DNA from: Avibacterium volantium_A
Lineage (GTDB): Bacteria > Pseudomonadota > Gammaproteobacteria > Enterobacterales > Pasteurellaceae
Assembly (NCBI RefSeq): GCF_049366555.1
Contig: NZ_JBMMGT010000029.1
Coordinates: 1 to 30,742 of the forward strand
Length of the DNA stretch: 30,742 nt
Direction of reading: 5' to 3'
Shown here: positions 15,494-23,258 of the stretch, piece by piece
Numbering within the stretch: position 1 is the stretch's first letter
Layout: each line of letters starts with the position of its first letter
Notes under the pieces: generated by a model
Told to the model about the DNA's origin: nothing
The model's input: the letters and a program-made list of their open reading frames with translations, nothing else
The model's database searches: none
Translations under genes and position numbers: made by a program

Positions 15494-17014
15494 GCCAGCT
15501 TCAATTGCCGCACCAATGCCATCAAGGGCTTTTTGTGCTTCTTCACCAGTTGCTACGAAACGTAAACGATGCCCTTTCACCACACCAAGCGCCACCACTT
15601 TCATCAAACTTTTAGCGCTCACTAATTGGCTATCGCGATCCACATTTTGCACCGCCACGGAAGCATTATATTTCTTCACTTCATTAACCAATACGGCGGC
15701 AGGACGTGCGTGCAAACCGTGTTCGTTACGCACCACAAACACCGCTTCAACACTTTCGCTTGGATCTTGATTATCAAGTGCGGTGGTTTTTTCTGCAGTT
15801 TTTTCGCTAGCCGTGTTGCTTTCGCCAATCACTTCAATGTGATCCGGCTCTTTCGGCGATAAAGAGGATACTTCTTCCCCCAAGCCGTCTGCGATGGCTT
15901 TACCAATGGCTTCAATGGCTTGTTTGGCATCTTCACCCACCGCGCTAAAACGTAAACGATGTCCCAACGTTGCGCCCAATGCCACGATTTTCATCAGGCT
16001 TTTAGCGCTGATGGCTTCACCGCCACGGGTGAGATTTTCCACCGTAATTTTCGAGGCGAATTTTTTCACTTCATTCACTAATACCGCTGAAGGACGTGCG
16101 TGCAAGCCGTGTTCATTACGCACGGTGAATGTGCCGATAACCGTACCTACATTTTCGCTACTGGTATTGGCTGGTGCTTGGCTTTCAACACTCACTTCTC
16201 CACCATTAAGTGCGGTCAAAATTTGCTGAGAATTTCCATTTAATAAGGCTTGCTGCACGGAATTTTCTAGTAATCGCGCGAGTAGCTCATCAATTTGCTC
16301 ATTCACGCAAGCCACCGTTAGCACGCCTTTCACTGCTTTATGATTATGCTGGAAAGCTTGTTTTGCACGGCTGAACGCAAGGGCATTTTTCTCGTTGCCT
16401 TGCACTGAGTCTGTAAGCCATAAACCACCGCCCAGTGGCAATGCAGGCGTGGCAATCACCTCTGCCACAAATTGATTATTCACCGCGCCTTGGTTTTGCA
16501 ATTTGCCGGCATTAATCGCAATTAAAGTAAGCAGGCTTTCAGTATCCACATCAAGGCTCAGATCTTCGCTTTTCACTTCCAGCGTTTCTTCGCCCATTAA
16601 AATGGCGCGGAATTTTTCTACCTCTTGTAATGTTGCCAATTTCGCCGCTTTTTCTTCATTGCCTAACACTTGAGTAAGCTGACGCAGCAAGGTTAAATGC
16701 TCATCTGAACGGGCAGCAATGCCGATCACAACATAGGCTTTGTTGCCGTCGCTCCATTCAATCCCTTGTGGAAATTGAAATACTTGCACGCCCGTTTCTT
16801 TTACCATTGGACGCGTTTCCAATGTGCCGTGCGGAATGGCAATACCGTTGCCTAAAAAGGTGGATGTTTGCGTTTCGCGCGCCAACATTCCTGCTAAATA
16901 TCCTGCTTCCACATTGCCCGCTTGCTCAAGCGCTTGCGCCACCAATTCAATGGCCTGCTGTTTATTTTCGGCTTGTGCCGATAAGTGAATATTTTTTTCT
17001 GATAAGTTAAGCAT
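15482..17014 (-). CDS. fruB: PTS fructose IIA component fused to two HPr domains
   Basis: FruB carries phosphate from Enzyme I to FruA. From ATG 17014 (GGAGGG just upstream) it has 510 residues. The IIA domain is N-terminal with phosphorylated His62 in NGIAIPHGTLE, then comes a middle region (about 150-285) and two consecutive HPr domains. Both carry VRNEHGLHARP with phosphorylated His at 305 and 435, and the regulatory-site-like AKSLMK with Ser at 339 and 469. E. coli FruB has a single HPr domain (376 residues). The linker between the HPr copies is acidic and Ser/Thr-rich. Two exact USS lie in it (15776 and 16209), one of them in that linker. An upstream in-frame start at 17068 would add 18 residues but lacks a ribosome site. 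Confidence 0.96.
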   Translation of the reverse strand: MLNLSEKNIHLSAQAENKQQAIELVAQALEQAGNVEAGYLAGMLARETQTSTFLGNGIAIPHGTLETRPMVKETGVQVFQFPQGIEWSDGNKAYVVIGIAARSDEHLTLLRQLTQVLGNEEKAAKLATLQEVEKFRAILMGEETLEVKSEDLSLDVDTESLLTLIAINAGKLQNQGAVNNQFVAEVIATPALPLGGGLWLTDSVQGNEKNALAFSRAKQAFQHNHKAVKGVLTVACVNEQIDELLARLLENSVQQALLNGNSQQILTALNGGEVSVESQAPANTSSENVGTVIGTFTVRNEHGLHARPSAVLVNEVKKFASKITVENLTRGGEAISAKSLMKIVALGATLGHRLRFSAVGEDAKQAIEAIGKAIADGLGEEVSSLSPKEPDHIEVIGESNTASEKTAEKTTALDNQDPSESVEAVFVVRNEHGLHARPAAVLVNEVKKYNASVAVQNVDRDSQLVSAKSLMKVVALGVVKGHRLRFVATGEEAQKALDGIGAAIEAGLGE

Positions 17015-17166
17015 TTTCCCTCCAGAATATTGGTTTGAATACCAAATGGCGTTGTGATACTGGCTCACTTCTTCGCAAAACCAATTTGGCGATAAGTTTT
17101 ACTGATGATTTGCTAAACACTTGCTGAACGTTAAGCAAAAACCTTTCAGCTTCGATGAAAAAAGAA

Positions 17167-17195
17167 AAGGTTACTGATTAAACATCAGTAACCTT
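17167..17195 (-). terminator. Rho-independent terminator after the lipoprotein gene at 17201
   Basis: AAGGTTACTGA (17167-17177) and TCAGTAACCTT (17185-17195) form an 11-bp perfect stem with a seven-base loop. On the minus strand it is followed by TTTTCTTTTTT. It ends the lipoprotein transcript before the fru operon promoter region. Confidence 0.9.
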
Positions 17196-17200
17196 ACACA

Positions 17201-17725
17201 TTATTTTCCTGTACAGACTTTCAACACTTGATCGCTGCCTTCCGCGATATAGCCCTCATCTAAGGAACGCGGTTGCCCTTTTTGTAGATCTCGCATTGCA
17301 TCATAAATCCCTTGCGTTGCACTTGGCTGGCTGATTTGCGACCAACAATTTACACTTAAGCGATTGAAATTATTCTGTAATTCAGAAGCGAACACCACAC
17401 CACTATAATAAGCATAAACTTGGCTATCCACGCCTCCGCCTTGGTATAATTTTGCTTTCACTTCTTCAATCGGCACTAAAATACGGTTGAGATACCAATC
17501 ATTCACGCCACTAGCAAAAGAATTCACATCATAATCTTCATTTACACGCCCTGAATAGGTTTGCACCGTTGCCGCATACGCAGAAGCATAGGATTTTTTA
17601 TCGATTTTCTCTTTATCTAAATCGATCACTTTTTTCTCGTTGTCCATAAACGGCACATAAGAAGTCAAAGAAGAACACGCCACTAAAAAGGCACTTAACA
17701 CTGAAATTGAAATAATTTTGAACAT
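17201..17725 (-). CDS. Lipoprotein of unknown function
   Basis: The 174-residue product has a lipoprotein signal: MFKIISISVLSAFLVACSS, with the lipobox Cys at residue 17 and Ser next to it, which favours outer-membrane sorting by the usual +2 rule. The mature part is polar with no motif I recognise. It contains DEGYIAEGSDQVLKVCTGK at the C-terminus and two Cys residues (in NCWSQ and VCTG) that could form a disulfide. It is a single-gene unit with its own terminator. It is probably a conserved family lipoprotein, but I cannot name it. Confidence 0.75.
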   Translation of the reverse strand: MFKIISISVLSAFLVACSSLTSYVPFMDNEKKVIDLDKEKIDKKSYASAYAATVQTYSGRVNEDYDVNSFASGVNDWYLNRILVPIEEVKAKLYQGGGVDSQVYAYYSGVVFASELQNNFNRLSVNCWSQISQPSATQGIYDAMRDLQKGQPRSLDEGYIAEGSDQVLKVCTGK

Positions 17726-17807
17726 AACTTATCCGTTTTTTGTTAATCAGATTTTTCTTATTATACTGATTATAATTTGAATAAAAAGCCAAATTTCCGT
17801 GATTTTT

Positions 17808-18413
17808 TCACCGCACTTCGCTTTCTAAATCCGCTAGCGTATTAAAATTTTGGAACGCCTCTTTCTGATCGTGAAAATCTACCGCAACCGCACCATTTTC
17901 TTGCATAAACTGCAACATTCGCCGCTCACCGCAGTGTAAATAAGTGGCGAGCTTTTCCGCTAGCAAGGTGGAAACCAAACAGAATGTGGGGTGTTCACGC
18001 TCACCATCGGTGGCATAAGTGAGTAAAACTGGCGAATTTTCCCCCGCACTTTTGCGATCTAGCAAAGATTGCAAAATGGGCTGTTGCAATTTTTCCAATA
18101 AATTCAACGGCAAAAAGGGGCAATCACAAGGTACAAACAGCACAAAATCACTCTCCGCCCGTTTTAGCCCTGTTAAAATACCGCTCAGCGGCCCTTGAAA
18201 ATCTGCCAATTCATCGGCAAACACTGGCAAGCCAAACTGCGCATAGCATTTTGGGTTGCGATTGGCATTCACCGCCACCTGTGCCACCTGATCTTTCAAG
18301 CGCTGATAACAATGCCACACCAACGGCTGCCCACGGAAAAGCTGCAACCCTTTATCCACCCCACCCATACGCCTTGCCCGACCACCAGCAAGAATTACTG
18401 CACTGATTTTCAT
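17808..18413 (-). CDS. mobA: Molybdenum cofactor guanylyltransferase MobA
   Basis: MobA transfers GMP from GTP to Mo-molybdopterin, making the MGD cofactor. The N-terminus shows the nucleotidyltransferase loop LAGGRARRMGGVDKGL (residues 8-23), followed by NANRN, DFQGPLSGILTGL and the metal-binding FVPCDCPFLP motif. Length is 201 residues, as expected. It is a separate unit from mobB at 9096. A USS (17810-17818) overlaps its last codons. Confidence 0.94.
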   Translation of the reverse strand: MKISAVILAGGRARRMGGVDKGLQLFRGQPLVWHCYQRLKDQVAQVAVNANRNPKCYAQFGLPVFADELADFQGPLSGILTGLKRAESDFVLFVPCDCPFLPLNLLEKLQQPILQSLLDRKSAGENSPVLLTYATDGEREHPTFCLVSTLLAEKLATYLHCGERRMLQFMQENGAVAVDFHDQKEAFQNFNTLADLESEVR

Positions 18414-18914
18414 CTGCCCTCAATTTTTTCAGCCTGATTAAATGGCTTTATTTTACTTGATAAATAGGCAAATAAAAAAGTGCGGTGGGAAATATGAGGT
18501 TGATATAGTAATCATATAAAAGAACCAAAGTACAATCTTAATTGAAAAGGTTGAATTAGATTATGAATTATATTAGGCAATAAAAACTTCATCAAATTTG
18601 TCTGTAAAATCAGAAGATTCTTCTGTAATAGCAAGGCATGAAATACACATTCTTTTTTGCTGGCTGTGATGAAACATAAGTGGTTTATTGATAAAGATAA
18701 AAGGCATCTCAACATCTATATAAGGTTGCGAGATATTACTAAATTTAATGGAGAATTACTGAAATAAAATATGAGAGTTTCTTTTTCGTTTAAATTGGAT
18801 TTTGCGATCATATTCTGAACGAGAAACTCTCACTTTTTATAATGATTTGTTAAATAGGGGCTGATCTTTTACATCTATTTGACTAAGTTTTACAGATTAT
18901 TTTAAGGGTTTTAT
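18414..18914. other. About 500 bases without a convincing gene
   Basis: Between mobA and ftsY the sequence is AT-rich and holds one exact USS (18478-18486) and the inverted repeat listed separately. The longest frames are a 67-codon minus frame (18512-18715) and a plus frame of about 32 codons that begins MKHKWFIDKDKRHLN and ends near the inverted repeat. Neither has a recognisable domain. It may contain a decayed gene or a small RNA, but nothing here proves either. Confidence 0.5.
18772..18832 (+). repeat. Long-stem inverted repeat in the mobA-ftsY gap
   Basis: TGAGAGTTTCT (18772-18782) is perfectly complementary to AGAAACTCTCA (18822-18832). Inside, CGTT and AACG can add four pairs after a four-base bulge. 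CTTTTTAT follows the right arm on the plus strand, so it could be a terminator for an unseen plus-strand transcript or the ends of a tiny element. Confidence 0.5.
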
Positions 18915-20399
18915 TTAATGATTATTCACTTCGGTATTAAACAACGCCTCAATAAATTCTTCTGCTTGGAATGGACGCAGATCTTCAATTTTTTCGCCGA
19001 TACCAATATAACGAATCGGTAATTTGAATTGATCGGCGATGGCGAAAATCACGCCGCCTTTGGCTGTGCCGTCTAATTTGGTTAGGCTAATACCCGTTAA
19101 GCCAACTGCTTCGTTGAATAATTTGGCTTGGTTAATGGCGTTTTGCCCTGTGCCAGCATCAAGGGTAAGCATAATTTCGTGCGGCGCGGTTTCATCGTAT
19201 TTTTTCATTACGCGAACGATTTTTTTCAGCTCGTCCATTAAATTATTTTTATTTTGCAAACGCCCTGCGGTATCGGCAATCAAAATATCAATATTGCGCG
19301 CCGCCGCCGATTGCATTGCATCATAGATCACCGAAGCGGAATCTGCTCCCGTGCTTTGTGCCACCACAGGAATATTATTACGCTCTCCCCACACCTGAAG
19401 CTGTTCCACCGCGGCGGCACGGAAAGTATCGCCTGCGGCCAACATTACCGATTTGCCTTGCATTTGGAATTGGCGTGCGAGTTTACCAATGGTCGTGGTT
19501 TTCCCTACGCCATTGACGCCCACCATCAAAATCACATAAGGCTTTTTGCTGGTATCAATTTCTAAAGGCTGCGCCACAGGTTTGATAATCTCTGCGAGTT
19601 CTAATTTTAATTGTTGATACAGTAAATCCGCATCTTTTAGCTGCTTGCGGCTGGCGTGCTGCGTTAAATTATTGATAATTTTCGTGGTTGTTGGCATACC
19701 AATATCAGCAATGAGCAACTGTTCTTCTAATTCTTCAAACAGATCATCATCAATTTTTTTGCCTGAAAATAGCCCGAAGAATCCCGAACCAATATTTTGT
19801 TTGGTACGAATTAAGCCTTTCACCAAACGGCTAAAAAAGCCCCCTTCGCTTGGTTTTTCTTGCGTTGAAATTTCTGGATTTTGCACCGCACTTGGTTCTT
19901 GCGGAAGCTCGGTTTGCTCTACGATTCCTGTTTCTTGCGCTAAAACGTCAGAATTTTCTGCCGCACTTGATTCTTGCGGAAGCTCGGTTTGCTCTACGAT
20001 TTCTGTTTCTTCCACCAAAACTTCTGGATTTTCCAGCGCACTTTGCTCTTGCGGAAGTTCTGTTTGCTCAGCGATTTCTGTTTCTTGCGCTAAAACTTCA
20101 GGATTTTCCACTGCACTTTGTTCTTGTGAAAGCTCGGTTTGCTCGATGATCTCTGTTTCTTGCGCTAAAACTTCGGGATTTTCCACCGCACTTTGCTCTT
20201 GCGGAAGCTCGGCTTGCTCTACAATTTCTGTTTCTTGTGCTAAAACTTCAGGATTTTCCACCGCACTTTGTTCTTGTGGAAGTTCTGTTTGCTCAATGAT
20301 TTCTGTTTCTTGTACCTCAGCTTGGTTTGATGTTTCTTCTTTCTTTTTTCCTAATCCAAACCAAGACCAAAAACCACCTTTTTTATTTTTTTCTGCCAT
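18915..20399 (-). CDS. ftsY: Signal recognition particle receptor FtsY
   Basis: FtsY is the membrane-associated GTPase that receives SRP-ribosome complexes for co-translational insertion. The N-terminus starts GGFWSWFGLGKKKEE, a membrane-binding amphipathic segment, followed by an acidic domain made of six 25-residue repeats (residues 30-179, type QETEIIEQTELPQEQSAVEN plus PEVLA). The NG domain follows: GGFFSRLVKGLIRTKQNIGS, the P-loop GVNGVGKTTTIGKL near residue 295, GDTFRAAAVEQLQVW, the DTAGR motif, and LTKLDGTAKGGVIFAIAD. The C-terminus is DLRPFQAEEFIEALF. Length is 494 residues, with the variable acidic part enlarged by the repeats. Confidence 0.97.
   Translation of the reverse strand: MAEKNKKGGFWSWFGLGKKKEETSNQAEVQETEIIEQTELPQEQSAVENPEVLAQETEIVEQAELPQEQSAVENPEVLAQETEIIEQTELSQEQSAVENPEVLAQETEIAEQTELPQEQSALENPEVLVEETEIVEQTELPQESSAAENSDVLAQETGIVEQTELPQEPSAVQNPEISTQEKPSEGGFFSRLVKGLIRTKQNIGSGFFGLFSGKKIDDDLFEELEEQLLIADIGMPTTTKIINNLTQHASRKQLKDADLLYQQLKLELAEIIKPVAQPLEIDTSKKPYVILMVGVNGVGKTTTIGKLARQFQMQGKSVMLAAGDTFRAAAVEQLQVWGERNNIPVVAQSTGADSASVIYDAMQSAAARNIDILIADTAGRLQNKNNLMDELKKIVRVMKKYDETAPHEIMLTLDAGTGQNAINQAKLFNEAVGLTGISLTKLDGTAKGGVIFAIADQFKLPIRYIGIGEKIEDLRPFQAEEFIEALFNTEVNNH
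19863..20312 (-). repeat. Six 75-bp in-frame tandem repeats in ftsY, USS in phase
   Basis: Six units of 25 codons encode QETEI-EQ-ELPQE-SA-EN-EVLA-type repeats. The USS complement ACCGCACTT recurs every 75 bases at 19885, 19960, 20035, 20110, 20185 and 20260. Copies at 19885, 20185 and 20260 are exact and the other three have one mismatch (GCCGCACTT, AGCGCACTT, ACTGCACTT). The USS codes for the Ser-Ala-Val/Leu part of each unit. Confidence 0.9.
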
Positions 20400-20557
20400 A
20401 AATTACTCGCTATTATGAAAAAATTACTGATTTTCTGAATTTTATACTAAACTATGCCACCTGATTTTATTCTGTTACCGAATGCAAAAGTCGGCTGAAA
20501 ATGGGCATTAAGTTCAGCGAAAAGTTTGCATAGTTTATCATAATTTGGCGAATCCCT

Positions 20558-21169
20558 ATGAAAAAAAATCCTGTAGCACGCAAGCAACATACAAATCTGG
20601 CAAAAGGTGAAGTCCGTATTATTGCGGGGCTTTGGCGTGGGCGGAAATTACCTGTGTTGAATGCGGAAGGCTTGCGCCCAACAGGTGATCGGGTGAAAGA
20701 AACGCTATTTAACTGGCTGATGCCTTATATTGTGGACGCGACTTGCTTAGATTGTTTTGCTGGCAGCGGTTCATTGGGGTTAGAAGCCCTTTCACGCCAA
20801 GCTAAGCAAGTGACCTTTTTAGAACTCAATAAGCAAGTGGCAAAGCAACTCACGCAAAATCTACAACAGCTTAAATGTACGCCACAGCAAGGACGTGTGA
20901 TTAACCAAGATAGTTTGCATTATTTACAGCAACCAGAACCAAAACCCGTGTTTGACTTGGTGTTTCTCGATCCGCCTTTTCATTTTGATCTCGCACAACA
21001 AACCGTTGATTTGCTGATTAAATTTAATTGGCTTAAGCCCGATGCACTAATTTATGTGGAAACGGAAAAAAATAAAACCCTAAGCCTGCCAGATAATTGG
21101 CAAATATTAAAAGAAAAAACCACCGGGCAAGTGAGTTATCGGTTGTATCAATATTTGCTGGGCGAATAA
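20558..21169 (+). CDS. rsmD: 16S rRNA (guanine966-N2)-methyltransferase RsmD
   Basis: RsmD methylates G966 of 16S rRNA in the assembled small subunit, using S-adenosylmethionine. The sequence shows GEVRIIAGLWRGRKLPV, GLRPTGDRVKETLFNWL, the SAM-binding CLDCFAGSGSLGLEALS and the catalytic motif DLVFLDPPFHFDLA. Length is 203 residues, as in E. coli. It is divergent from ftsY across a 158-base gap, the same pairing seen in many gamma-proteobacteria, and converges on dprA. Confidence 0.96.
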   Translation: MKKNPVARKQHTNLAKGEVRIIAGLWRGRKLPVLNAEGLRPTGDRVKETLFNWLMPYIVDATCLDCFAGSGSLGLEALSRQAKQVTFLELNKQVAKQLTQNLQQLKCTPQQGRVINQDSLHYLQQPEPKPVFDLVFLDPPFHFDLAQQTVDLLIKFNWLKPDALIYVETEKNKTLSLPDNWQILKEKTTGQVSYRLYQYLLGE

Positions 21170-21176
21170 TACTTCT

Positions 21177-22307
21177 TTAACTCCTTCGATATAAGCCATT
21201 TTCGCTCACTACCAAACCTTGCAATTCCAAACTTAATAATTGTGTGAGTAGTGCATCAATGGGTAAAGATAAGCGGGCGGAAAGCTCGTCAAGGCTGATG
21301 GCAATATGGCTAAGTTGGGCGTAAAGTTCGGGGTAGCTTGGTGGTTCAGCTTGTTGTGGGGTAACGCTTTTTTCTTGAGTGCTATTTTGATTAAATGGGA
21401 GATCTTGCTGTTTTGGCTGTGCATAAAATGATGCAGAATAGCCGTAATTCGGCAGATTATCCACAATGTCCTGCACATTTTCCACCAATGTTGCCCCTTG
21501 TTTAATCAATTTATGGCAGCCTTCACTAAAGCCATTTTGGATATTACCAGGAAGCGCAAAGATTTCTCTATTTTGCTCAAGGGCGTAACGTGCGGTGATT
21601 AATGAGCCACTTCGTTCTGTGGCTTCGATGATCAATGTGCCAAGAGAAAGTCCGCTGATAATACGATTGCGGCGTGGAAAATTTTCTGCCACGGGCGGTT
21701 GGTTGGGCAAAAATTCAGAAACCAATGCCCCATTATTCTCAATAATTTGTTGCGCTAAACCACGGTGTTTAGCGGGATAAACCGCATTCAATCCACTGCC
21801 TAATACGGCAATAGTCTGCCCTTTTTGCGCTACCACCGCTTGATGACAAAAACCGTCAATGCCTAGCGCCAAACCACTGGTAATGACAAAACCTGCCTGA
21901 TTTAATTGTTGAGCGAAAAACTTCGCCCAATATTCTCCATAATTAGAGCAATAACGGCTGCCCACAATGGCAATTTGTGGTTGCGAAAGTGCAGTCAAAT
22001 TTCCTTGTAAAAATAACAGCGGCGGCGCTGACGGAATTTGTTTTAACAAATAAGGATAATCTTGCTCAGTAAAATTAAGCAAAAAATTGCCCGCACTTTG
22101 CGCCCAATCTAACGCCGGCTCGATAAATTTACGCTCAGGATTAAACCAGCGCTGAATTTGTTTTTCTGTCCACCCCATTTGTTTGAAAGCAATCGCGTCA
22201 TAGTCTAAAAGCTGTTCAGGGCTAATTTCAGCCAGCATTTTTTGAATCGTATTCGCTCCAAGTTTTGGCACTTGTAATAAGCGGAGTAAGATCTCGTTTT
22301 TTAGCAT
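21177..22307 (-). CDS. dprA: DNA-processing protein DprA
   Basis: DprA binds incoming single-stranded DNA during natural transformation and loads RecA. The N-terminal helical domain begins LLRLLQVPKLGANTIQKML. The Rossmann core shows GSRYCSNYGEYWA, ITSGLALGIDGFCHQA, AVLGSGLNAVYPAKH, FPRRNRIISGLS and ERSGSLITARYALEQNREIF. A C-terminal winged-helix-like domain ends the protein. A TTG at 22328 is in frame, but the family normally starts close to the LLRLLQ segment, so I use ATG 22307 (376 residues). Its presence with the dense USS supports a naturally competent lifestyle. Confidence 0.95.
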   Translation of the reverse strand: MLKNEILLRLLQVPKLGANTIQKMLAEISPEQLLDYDAIAFKQMGWTEKQIQRWFNPERKFIEPALDWAQSAGNFLLNFTEQDYPYLLKQIPSAPPLLFLQGNLTALSQPQIAIVGSRYCSNYGEYWAKFFAQQLNQAGFVITSGLALGIDGFCHQAVVAQKGQTIAVLGSGLNAVYPAKHRGLAQQIIENNGALVSEFLPNQPPVAENFPRRNRIISGLSLGTLIIEATERSGSLITARYALEQNREIFALPGNIQNGFSEGCHKLIKQGATLVENVQDIVDNLPNYGYSASFYAQPKQQDLPFNQNSTQEKSVTPQQAEPPSYPELYAQLSHIAISLDELSARLSLPIDALLTQLLSLELQGLVVSENGLYRRS

Positions 22308-22432
22308 TGATATTTTAGAAATTGGCAAAATAGAGGAGTAGCTTAAAAGAAAGGGAAGAAGGAAAGTAAACTTTGTTTGCGTTTTGCGACAGTGATCGAG
22401 AATTTAATTCCTATTTGGGGAATTAGAAAAGT

Positions 22433-22459
22433 AATAACGCCCTGAGTTGGGGCGTTATT
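22433..22459 (-). terminator. Terminator after the DUF305 gene
   Basis: AATAACGCCC (22433-22442) and GGGCGTTATT (22450-22459) form a ten-base stem with a seven-base loop, seven bases after the gene end. On the minus strand ACTTTTCT follows. A second smaller hairpin (AATTCC and GGAATT, about 22408-22426) lies further on. Confidence 0.75.
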
Positions 22460-22465
22460 TCAGCG

Positions 22466-22816
22466 TTATTGTTTAGCTTGATGTTTTTCCAACCACTGTT
22501 GCATAAATTGGATTTCGCTTTGTTGTGCGTTGATGATATTTTCTGCTAGCTGACGTAATTCAGGATCTTTGCCATATTTTAATTCTATCTCAGCCATTTT
22601 CACCGCGCCCTCGTGATGTGGCAGCATACTAGCCGCGAACGCGACATCAGCATCTTGATATTGCATTCCTTTTTCCATATCCGCGTGCATTGCAGACATA
22701 CTTGCCATTAATTCACTTTGCATTGCATTAGGTTGATGTGCAGTGTGATGATGTTGCATTTCAGCCATCGCAGTGCTAGAAACTAAACCGATTAAAATCA
22801 ATAGTGCTTTTTTCAT
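22466..22816 (-). CDS. Periplasmic DUF305 (CopM-like) metal-binding protein
   Basis: The 116-residue product has a Sec signal peptide (MKKALLILIGLVSSTAMA, cleavage probably after AMA) and a His- and Met-rich mature part: MQHHHTAHQ at the new N-terminus, many Met in MQSELMASMSAMHADMEKGM, and the DUF305 core MLPHHEGAVKMAEIEL. Such proteins bind copper or related metals in the periplasm. Function here is inferred from that composition and from the MerR/CueR-like operator just upstream. An AAGGT ribosome site precedes the ATG and the gene stands alone with its own terminator. Confidence 0.88.
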   Translation of the reverse strand: MKKALLILIGLVSSTAMAEMQHHHTAHQPNAMQSELMASMSAMHADMEKGMQYQDADVAFAASMLPHHEGAVKMAEIELKYGKDPELRQLAENIINAQQSEIQFMQQWLEKHQAKQ

Positions 22817-22854
22817 TGTGAGTACCTTATTTTTGTATGATTAAATGAGCCAAA

Positions 22855-22884
22855 ATAATAAACCTTACCCTTAGGGTAAGTCAA
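22855..22884 (-). promoter_or_regulatory. MerR/CueR-type promoter-operator for the DUF305 gene
   Basis: CTTACCCTTAGGGTAAG (22864-22880) is a perfect 7-3-7 dyad. On the minus strand it lies between a -35 like TTGACT (22884-22879) and a -10 like TATTAT (22860-22855). The spacer of 18 bases, or 19 if ATTATT is used, is longer than usual and is typical of promoters twisted open by MerR-family activators such as CueR. No cueR gene is in the window. Confidence 0.65.
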
Positions 22885-22991
22885 GAAAAAAAGCAAAACT
22901 TCTTCTTATACATTTCTTTGATAAATTTATAGTTATCTTATTGATATATAAGTGAAAATAATAAGGCCTGTCAATCCTCGATATTTTATGC

Positions 22992-23122
22992 TATAATCTA
23001 TTCGTTTTTGAGAATTTCATATCGAGAAAGTATGATTTTTTCGTCTTTTTGTACTGTGAGGTACAACTCAATGCGTTGTATAAACGTTTATTGCTAAGAA
23101 AGACGTAATGAACGTCTTTTTT
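22992..23122 (+). promoter_or_regulatory. Extended -10 promoter and candidate attenuator leader upstream of the BCCT gene
   Basis: TGCTATAAT (22989-22997) is a strong extended -10, so transcription should begin near 23004. The leader holds a small hairpin (TTGTAC 23048-23053 with GTACAA 23060-23065) and a terminator (AAAGACG 23099-23105 with CGTCTTT 23113-23119, then TTT). A second CGTCTTT at 23041-23047 can pair with the same AAAGACG instead, which would prevent the terminator. It may therefore be an attenuator of the transporter, or simply an independent small RNA of about 120 bases. Confidence 0.5.
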
Positions 23123-23258
23123 AGCTCAAATTTGAAGCAATTTCATTCATCAATTTGTTTTGTATTCTTTATTTAAGCGAGCTATTTAGCGGCTATTTCA
23201 ATTTATTTGTTGAGATTGATATGTGCACAAAACATTAACTTAAAGGAGAATCATTGTT

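Noticed and set aside
17050..17072. CRP-like site TGTGA...TCAC upstream of fruB
   Set aside because: The half-sites are one base too far apart for the N6 spacing CRP needs, so I do not call it.
17120..17160. Cra/FruR-like half sites (GCTGAA and TTTCA...TGAAA) upstream of fruB
   Set aside because: They do not form the palindromic Cra pattern with the right spacing, and a FruR gene is not visible in the window.
18512..18715. 67-codon minus-strand frame in the mobA-ftsY gap
   Set aside because: Leucine-rich, AT-driven sequence with no ribosome site or recognisable domain, so it is probably chance.
19645..20418. 257-codon plus-strand frame, Cys- and Ser-rich and repetitive
   Set aside because: It is the antisense shadow of the ftsY tandem repeats. 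Its regularity comes from the 75-bp units and it has no ribosome site or domain.
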